This document shows positions 59,055 through 64,000 of a DNA stretch of 64,000 nt, piece by piece (the first letter of the stretch is position 1; the number at the start of each line of letters is the position of its first letter). The notes under the pieces are model-generated. The model was not told the origin of the DNA. It searched no databases and was given only the letters and a program-made list of their open reading frames with translations. Source of the DNA: Actinomucor elegans (taxonomy: Eukaryota > Mucoromycota > Mucoromycetes > Mucorales > Mucoraceae); contig JAMSLZ010000002.1 in NCBI GenBank assembly GCA_026027325.1, positions 1,984,001 to 2,048,000 on the forward strand. The letters are read 5' to 3'. A program made the translations under genes and the position numbers.

Positions 59055-62000
59055 ATGTCTAAAAATATACTATGCCAATATGCCTCACTCAACGCTTGTA
59101 GTTTGATCAAAACTCAAAACCGTCAAACTCAATCTGAATACATACGATACTTACGATTACAACAATTTGATATACTATGCTTTCAAGAAACTCAGGCTAG
59201 AACACCTGAACTCATTTCCTCACTCAACATTCATTTTCAACCACAAACAGCTCACTGGAATAGACATGTCGGTGTAGTCTCTCTCTCACCATATTTTGAA
59301 ATCACATCCGTCGACACTTCTCAATTTTTTGAGGATGAACGGTTTCAACTCTGTAAAGTCAATCACCCTCAAAATTTATATGAAACCTTTTTTATTCTTA
59401 ATATCTATGCTCCTGCTAGCACACATAAGACACGGCAAGTCTTTTTCGACAACTTAGTAAATATGCTTTATGGTATTCAAGAACAAATTGCTTTTGATCG
59501 ATTGGTTATTGCTGGCGACTTCAACTATTCTTTGCAGCGCCCAAATATATTGAAGCAAGCAACCTCCGCTGAATGGTTACACCTTTTAGAGCTATTCTTT
59601 TATAATAGTATGCAATTAAATGAACTAACAGACATCCCTACATTTCAACGTTCACATGGGGATACCATTGTTAGCTCGGTGATTGACTACATATATATTG
59701 GACAACATCTTCGACATTCCTTACACGACACAAATATCACTAGATTACACTCTGCCTGGACAGACCACTCACTGTTACATATTAGTTTTTCTGTCGGCAA
59801 ATCACCAACAGGACCCGGATTATGGCGAGCCAACCCAGCATATGCATCACACTCGGTATTACAACAAAAGATCCAAAAAAAAATTGAAAAACTACTGGAC
59901 TGCTTTACACATGATTCTTCTCTGCTACCTGAAGCTAAGTGGGATAAAGTCAAAGCTGTCACTAAAAAGGTAATACGGAGCTATAGCTATGATTACGTCA
60001 ACTGGCGAAACAAGGCTATCAAACAGTTAGAGAAGACCAGAAATAGGATCTTACGAGGAAAACCTAGTATAGCGCTTCGAATACAACTCTTGGGACCTTT
60101 GGATCAGCAATTGGACCAACTGCAACAAGAACTAGTAGCAATTGATGCATTAAAGGCAGGTGCACGTTGGAGGGAAAATGGAGAGAAATCTGCTGGCTTT
60201 CTCAAACGTATGCATAAACAACGCACAATCCAGCAAAATATGACATCGGTTAAATGTTTGGAAAATGAACACGCCGCAATTACCACTGAAGCGATATCAC
60301 CAACAGAACATACATCTGATCCAATTGAGATGCGTGAAGTAGTACGACAATACTATCAAAAGTTATACGATCAGGATCATGTCGAACCAAATGCAGTAAA
60401 GGATTATTTACAGACTATTAACTTTGATGAGACGGTTAGTAGAGAGGATAATGAATATCTTACTGGCAATATTGATATCGACGAATTGTTGGAACAAGTG
60501 AAACGAAGTCCAAAGCAAAGTAGCCCTGGAAATGATGGACTTGGCTATCAATATCTTACAATATTATTTAATCTAAAATGTTTACAACCTTTGATTGTAG
60601 AAGTTTACAACAGAGCAATAGTAGAAGGGAGCTCTCCACAATCATGGAAGGATATTCGTGTACGTCTTCTACCAAAAAAAGGTGATCTGACTGACTTGAA
60701 AAACTGGCGCCCTATCTCTCTGATAAACTGTGATGCTAAGATTTTTACTCGAGTTCTCAGCGCTCGTTTAACGGAAGTAGCCCAGAAAATCATACAACCA
60801 TCCCAAACAGGTTTTATGAAAGGCAGATTTATTGGAGATAATGGTTTGATGCTTCATCTTATTCTTCAACAAGCTAGATATCGCGACTACCCAGGAATAG
60901 GCCTACTACTAGACCAAGAGAAGGCGTATGATCGCGTTCATCCATTGTATCTTATCAAAGTCCTGGAAGCTTTCGGTTTTAGTCGATGTTTTACCAAATG
61001 CATCCATAAATTGTTTTTTGGTAATCTGGTGCAGGTTAATATTAACGGTTTCTTCTCTCCCACGGTGTATCAACAAAGAGGACTTCGCCAAGGTGACCCT
61101 TTGTCCCCAATTCTGTTTAACTTAGCGTTAGAACCACTACTGTTGGCAATCAATCAAGATGCATTAATTGATGGCTATCAGTACTGCGCCAATGGTATTA
61201 CTCAAAGAATTAAAACACTCGCCTACGCTGATGACATCTGTGTAATACTGAAGAGTCAAGACGATTATAACCGAATTCAACGTCATCTTACCCAATACTC
61301 AAACGTATCCAATGCCCGTTTTAATCAATCCAAAACGGAAGCTTTTGCTCTCAATGGTCGCCCCGATGAAAATTGGAGACGCCTTCTAAACCAGCAAAAT
61401 ATATTTACCTATTACACCAATAAGTCCTTGGAACCGTTCCGATATCTGGGATATTATATGGTATATACAACTGTTCAACGAAATTTTATACAAGATAGAA
61501 TTATCGCTTCAGTCAAAGAACAAGTTCGTTTGTATTCATCAAGACAGGTTTCACTGCGAGGGCGTGCTACTATAATTAATACACTGATCATGACGAAGAC
61601 TTGGTACCGGCTTAGGTTGCTGCAACCAACGCAAGCGTTCCTTCGAGCTTTGAAGTCCATTATCTACAGTTTTGTATGGCAACATAAACGACCACTAGTT
61701 TCCTTCAGTCAATTGTGCTTACCGTTGTCTCAAGGAGGCATAGGTCTCATATCTCCTGAAATACAACATATGGTACTTCAGATCCGACACATTCGCCATC
61801 TTTTTGACACCTCTTCATCCTCGATGTTAGTTCCACCTTTTTTCCGCAGCCATATGTCACTAATTTCTGAAGACGTGAACTCTGCAACAATCTCCTTCTT
61901 TGTGCCTGAACTCAGAAAACATGAATTGAATCATCCGTGTTCCATTATACATTCATGTTATAAAGCGTTTGATCGCTTTAAGTTCCAACCGGACTTCTCA

Positions 62001-62873
62001 CAAGCATCTCTTCAGACTATATTGCAATTACCAATCCGCCACTTGTTTGTTTCTATACCTGACGATCACTGGATTCACCGACATCCGCGTTTTCCCGCTG
62101 CAAAGTTTTTTGTTTATGATCAACAAACGTCACGTCTACGACTTCAAGTCGAAACAGAATATGTTGAGAAACCTCAATTGTGTACTAGACTTAAAAAACA
62201 GATCCTCAACCTTAGAACTATACAACTGCAACCATACTTATGGCGGTTCATCACTGCAAATGTTCAACCTGAAATGATCAATATTACAGAAGATATCTTA
62301 GCCAAACAATTCCAACAATCCTTGTCTTGGCAGCAGTTTGACCCTCGTTCTTTTCGAATGATCAATGATACTGAATGTGTGCCGCCTATTACTACCATTT
62401 CTACTAAGGCTCTATCTTGGTTTTGGTCTATACCAATGCTCTTATCAGCACGTTCATTATGGTATCGAGTACTCTGTCAAAAGATCCCCCATTCAGCATT
62501 CTTATACAGGATCAAATCCGTGGATAGCCCAATTTGTCGTTTGTGCCATGAACATGAGGATACTAGTCCTCATTTTCTCGTTTCTTGCCCCAAAAAGAAC
62601 ATCATCTGGAATACTGTTCTTAACCACCATTTTCCCACTTTTGCTTTCAACATGGACGACATATTACAAATGCTCTCCAGACTACAATCACCTTTCCATC
62701 ATCAATCTGCTCTTCATATACCTTTTACAGTCACCATATCCACCACTCTTTTCATTATATGGTCTCATTATTGGCAATATATTATTCACAAAGTACCCTT
62801 TCAACCTGACATGGTCATAAAAAAAATCCTTGCACAAATATCAATACTTTTAAGTGAACACAACCTCAATTAG
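59055..62873 (+). CDS. LINE ORF2: AP-type endonuclease and reverse transcriptase
   Basis: 1272 residues. The N-terminal exonuclease-endonuclease-phosphatase domain shows CFQETQAR, VIAGDFNYSL and SAWTDHSLLHI, the usual metal-binding and catalytic words of APE-like LINE endonucleases. The reverse transcriptase domain spans about residues 480-760, with RVRLLPKKGD, NWRPISLIN, GLLLDQEKAYDRVH, QRGLRQGDPLSPILFNL and LAYADDICVIL (YADD catalytic box). The C-terminus carries a CCHC-type motif CRLCHEHEDTSPHFLVSC found in L1/Tx1-like ORF2 proteins. The frame is uninterrupted, so the copy could be active. Spacing of 5 bp from ORF1 suggests termination-reinitiation or internal entry for translation. Confidence 0.95.
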   Translation: MSKNILCQYASLNACSLIKTQNRQTQSEYIRYLRLQQFDILCFQETQARTPELISSLNIHFQPQTAHWNRHVGVVSLSPYFEITSVDTSQFFEDERFQLCKVNHPQNLYETFFILNIYAPASTHKTRQVFFDNLVNMLYGIQEQIAFDRLVIAGDFNYSLQRPNILKQATSAEWLHLLELFFYNSMQLNELTDIPTFQRSHGDTIVSSVIDYIYIGQHLRHSLHDTNITRLHSAWTDHSLLHISFSVGKSPTGPGLWRANPAYASHSVLQQKIQKKIEKLLDCFTHDSSLLPEAKWDKVKAVTKKVIRSYSYDYVNWRNKAIKQLEKTRNRILRGKPSIALRIQLLGPLDQQLDQLQQELVAIDALKAGARWRENGEKSAGFLKRMHKQRTIQQNMTSVKCLENEHAAITTEAISPTEHTSDPIEMREVVRQYYQKLYDQDHVEPNAVKDYLQTINFDETVSREDNEYLTGNIDIDELLEQVKRSPKQSSPGNDGLGYQYLTILFNLKCLQPLIVEVYNRAIVEGSSPQSWKDIRVRLLPKKGDLTDLKNWRPISLINCDAKIFTRVLSARLTEVAQKIIQPSQTGFMKGRFIGDNGLMLHLILQQARYRDYPGIGLLLDQEKAYDRVHPLYLIKVLEAFGFSRCFTKCIHKLFFGNLVQVNINGFFSPTVYQQRGLRQGDPLSPILFNLALEPLLLAINQDALIDGYQYCANGITQRIKTLAYADDICVILKSQDDYNRIQRHLTQYSNVSNARFNQSKTEAFALNGRPDENWRRLLNQQNIFTYYTNKSLEPFRYLGYYMVYTTVQRNFIQDRIIASVKEQVRLYSSRQVSLRGRATIINTLIMTKTWYRLRLLQPTQAFLRALKSIIYSFVWQHKRPLVSFSQLCLPLSQGGIGLISPEIQHMVLQIRHIRHLFDTSSSSMLVPPFFRSHMSLISEDVNSATISFFVPELRKHELNHPCSIIHSCYKAFDRFKFQPDFSQASLQTILQLPIRHLFVSIPDDHWIHRHPRFPAAKFFVYDQQTSRLRLQVETEYVEKPQLCTRLKKQILNLRTIQLQPYLWRFITANVQPEMINITEDILAKQFQQSLSWQQFDPRSFRMINDTECVPPITTISTKALSWFWSIPMLLSARSLWYRVLCQKIPHSAFLYRIKSVDSPICRLCHEHEDTSPHFLVSCPKKNIIWNTVLNHHFPTFAFNMDDILQMLSRLQSPFHHQSALHIPFTVTISTTLFIIWSHYWQYIIHKVPFQPDMVIKKILAQISILLSEHNLN

Positions 62874-63036
62874 TTCTCAAAACCTTTTAACTTTCATATT
62901 TCACCTCCCAATCTTCCTTTTCTTCATAATTAATTTTACTCTACTCTACGCGCGTTAAATAATATATCCAAGTTACATCCCTCCGCGATATGTGACTTAA
63001 AGTTATGAATTACCTAATAAATAAATAACAATTTAC

Positions 63037-63063
<27 letters not shown>
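62874..63063 (+). other. LINE 3' UTR and poly(A) tail
   Basis: Short AT-rich 3' UTR of about 160 bp, AATAAATAAATAAC just before an A-run of 27 (63037-63063). Confidence 0.85.
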
Positions 63064-63067
<4 letters not shown>

Positions 63068-63078
63068 CACCTCCTTTT

Positions 63079-63396
63079 GTGTTCCCATAATAAAATAACC
63101 AAAAATAGAAAAATGAAACAGCCACTTATATCATCTATCTTATCTATCATGTACAGAAAAAGCCAAAAGAGTCTTTTATAAAGTATCCACAAAGGCCATA
63201 AATCTAGAAGAGTCCATTGGTTTTATAAAAAAGAAGCTTTCTCGACTGACATACGCGTAATTGATTTAGTTGACCTTTCCTTTTAACCCCGGACACACGG
63301 TCATTTTTTCTCGAACGGTACGACTTTGCTCGCCTCAAATTAAATTTTTCCTCTTCTTTCAATACCGCTTTTCTTTTTTCTGGTTTGCATGTAAAA
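63079..63396. other. Spacer upstream of zinc-cluster gene
   Basis: About 320 bp with the promoter of the following gene; TC-rich near 63340-63390. Nothing else seen. Confidence 0.5.
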
Positions 63397-63950
63397 ATGT
63401 CGGCACCACCCGAAGAAAGTAACCCATTATCTAGACAAAGGGTCAGTAGGGCCTGGTAAATACCATTCCAGAATTTTTATTCCGAGAAATTCAACTTACA
63501 CTAATACTGAATAGTGATTTATGTAGACGCAAAAAAGTGAAATGCGATGGTGCAACACCTGTTTGTACCAACTGCAAAAGTGTTGGCCTCGAATGTACAT
63601 TTAAAGACATGACAAAGAAGGTATTTTCTTCAGCTATTCAGTGTACGCCCTTTATCTCACCATTTATAATAGCGTGGACCTCCCAAAGGTTATATAGAAG
63701 CCATCGAAAACCGACTGTACAAGCTCGAAAATTTTTTAGCTGATTTAGCCAAAGGTGGAGATATACAATCCAAGCAATTACTATCAGAGCTCAATTCACC
63801 TTTGGAAACACCTACTGGAGAACAGATTCGAGTTCGACCTGTTCGACGAGCACCAAAATCCGAAAGAAACAAGGTATTCTTTTGGCAACAAGATCAAGCA
63901 GGCAAACGTAAAAGAGAGAGCTTAACAGAAGGCCATCATTCAACGATTTC

Positions 63951-63981
<31 letters not shown>

Positions 63982-64000
63982 GACAAGAAACCAGATCAGA
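63397..64000 (+). CDS. Zn2Cys6 zinc-cluster transcription factor (5' part, cut by window end)
   Basis: N-terminal part of a Gal4-class regulator. Exon 1 starts MSAPPEESNPLSRQRVSRAC at 63397; after an intron the second exon continues DLCRRKKVKCDGATPVC and CKSVGLEC, giving C-x2-C-x6-C-x6-C-x2-C-x6-C. A further intron (63620 to about 63671) leads into RGPPKGYIEAIENRLYKLE, the linker and short coiled coil typical of fungal regulators with a middle homology region. Then basic and Asp-rich sequence (nine Asp from GAT repeats near 63953-63979) runs off the end. The activation region and any ligand domain lie beyond the window. Confidence 0.9.

Larger units (their letters stand above)
57706..63078 (+). 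mobile_element. Non-LTR retrotransposon (LINE, L1/Tx1-like) with 15-bp target duplication
   Basis: Body 57706-63063, about 5.36 kb, with ORF1, ORF2 and an A-run of 27 at the 3' end (63037-63063). ATATCACCTCCTTTT occurs immediately before the element (57691-57705) and immediately after the poly(A) (63064-63078), a perfect 15-bp target-site duplication. The first base after the left duplication is the A of the ORF1 start codon, so no 5' UTR is present in this copy. Both ORFs are intact. Organisation resembles the Grem-LINE1 elements known from Mucoromycota, though I cannot confirm identity without comparison. Confidence 0.95.

Noticed and set aside
1..64000. tRNA genes, rRNA and CRISPR arrays
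   Set aside because: I looked for box B-like GGTTCGA words and for regular direct repeats with unique spacers and found none that fold or fit.

Overview
The window is AT-rich fungal genomic DNA. Genes are split by many short introns (about 45-160 nt, usually GT-AG with CTAAC-like branch sites), and the proteins look like those of early-diverging fungi of the Mucoromycota type. Retention of a presenilin, a voltage-gated proton channel, a LAMTOR1-like Ragulator subunit and a PRMT3, together with a CACTA transposon and an L1-like LINE, fits that group better than Dikarya. The species assignment is inference.

Layout. 0-3.2 kb: 3' part of a class I phosphatidylinositol transfer protein, a mitochondrial GatC-like protein (minus) and a UBE2G1-type E2 (plus). 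3.8-7.1 kb: a decayed aldo-keto reductase copy followed by its intact tandem paralogue. 7.3-9.3 kb: a BCS1-like AAA ATPase (minus). 11.4-14.6 kb: a peroxisomal pair on the minus strand, an acyl-CoA oxidase (C-terminal AKL) and an SCP2-domain protein (C-terminal SKL). 17.0-19.6 kb: a large membrane-anchored helical protein with an internal tandem exon duplication. 20.9-23.5 kb: Trm5 and a short Zn2Cys6 factor. 23.8-25.7 kb: a presenilin whose first exon encodes a MYND zinc finger. 28.6-29.1 kb: a small zinc-finger protein. 29.8-33.1 kb: an ENA-type P-type ATPase. 36.2-38.3 kb: DCC1 and an unrecognised protein, convergent. 39.5-41.8 kb: a RING/TRAF-type protein with a 27-Gln tract, tail-to-tail with an Hv1 proton channel. 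43.0-50.6 kb: PRMT3, POLA2, LAMTOR1 and an FCP1-homology phosphatase.

From 52.4 to 63.1 kb lies a transposon block: a CACTA element of about 5.2 kb with TIRs, a 3-bp target duplication, a tnp2-type transposase and a second ORF, then a 5.36-kb LINE with two intact ORFs, a poly(A) tail and an identical 15-bp target duplication. The window ends inside a second Zn2Cys6 factor gene.

The long gene-poor spacers (9.3-11.4, 14.6-17.0, 25.7-28.6, 33.1-36.2, 41.8-42.7 and 50.6-52.4 kb) are AT-rich. Several carry copies of a diverged repeat with a period of about 160-185 bp that I could not assign to a known element. Functional links are modest: ACOX and SCP2 share the peroxisome, and DCC1 and POLA2 are both replication genes with ACGCGT/E2F-like promoter motifs. 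Most other neighbours look unrelated, as is usual for fungal chromosomes.
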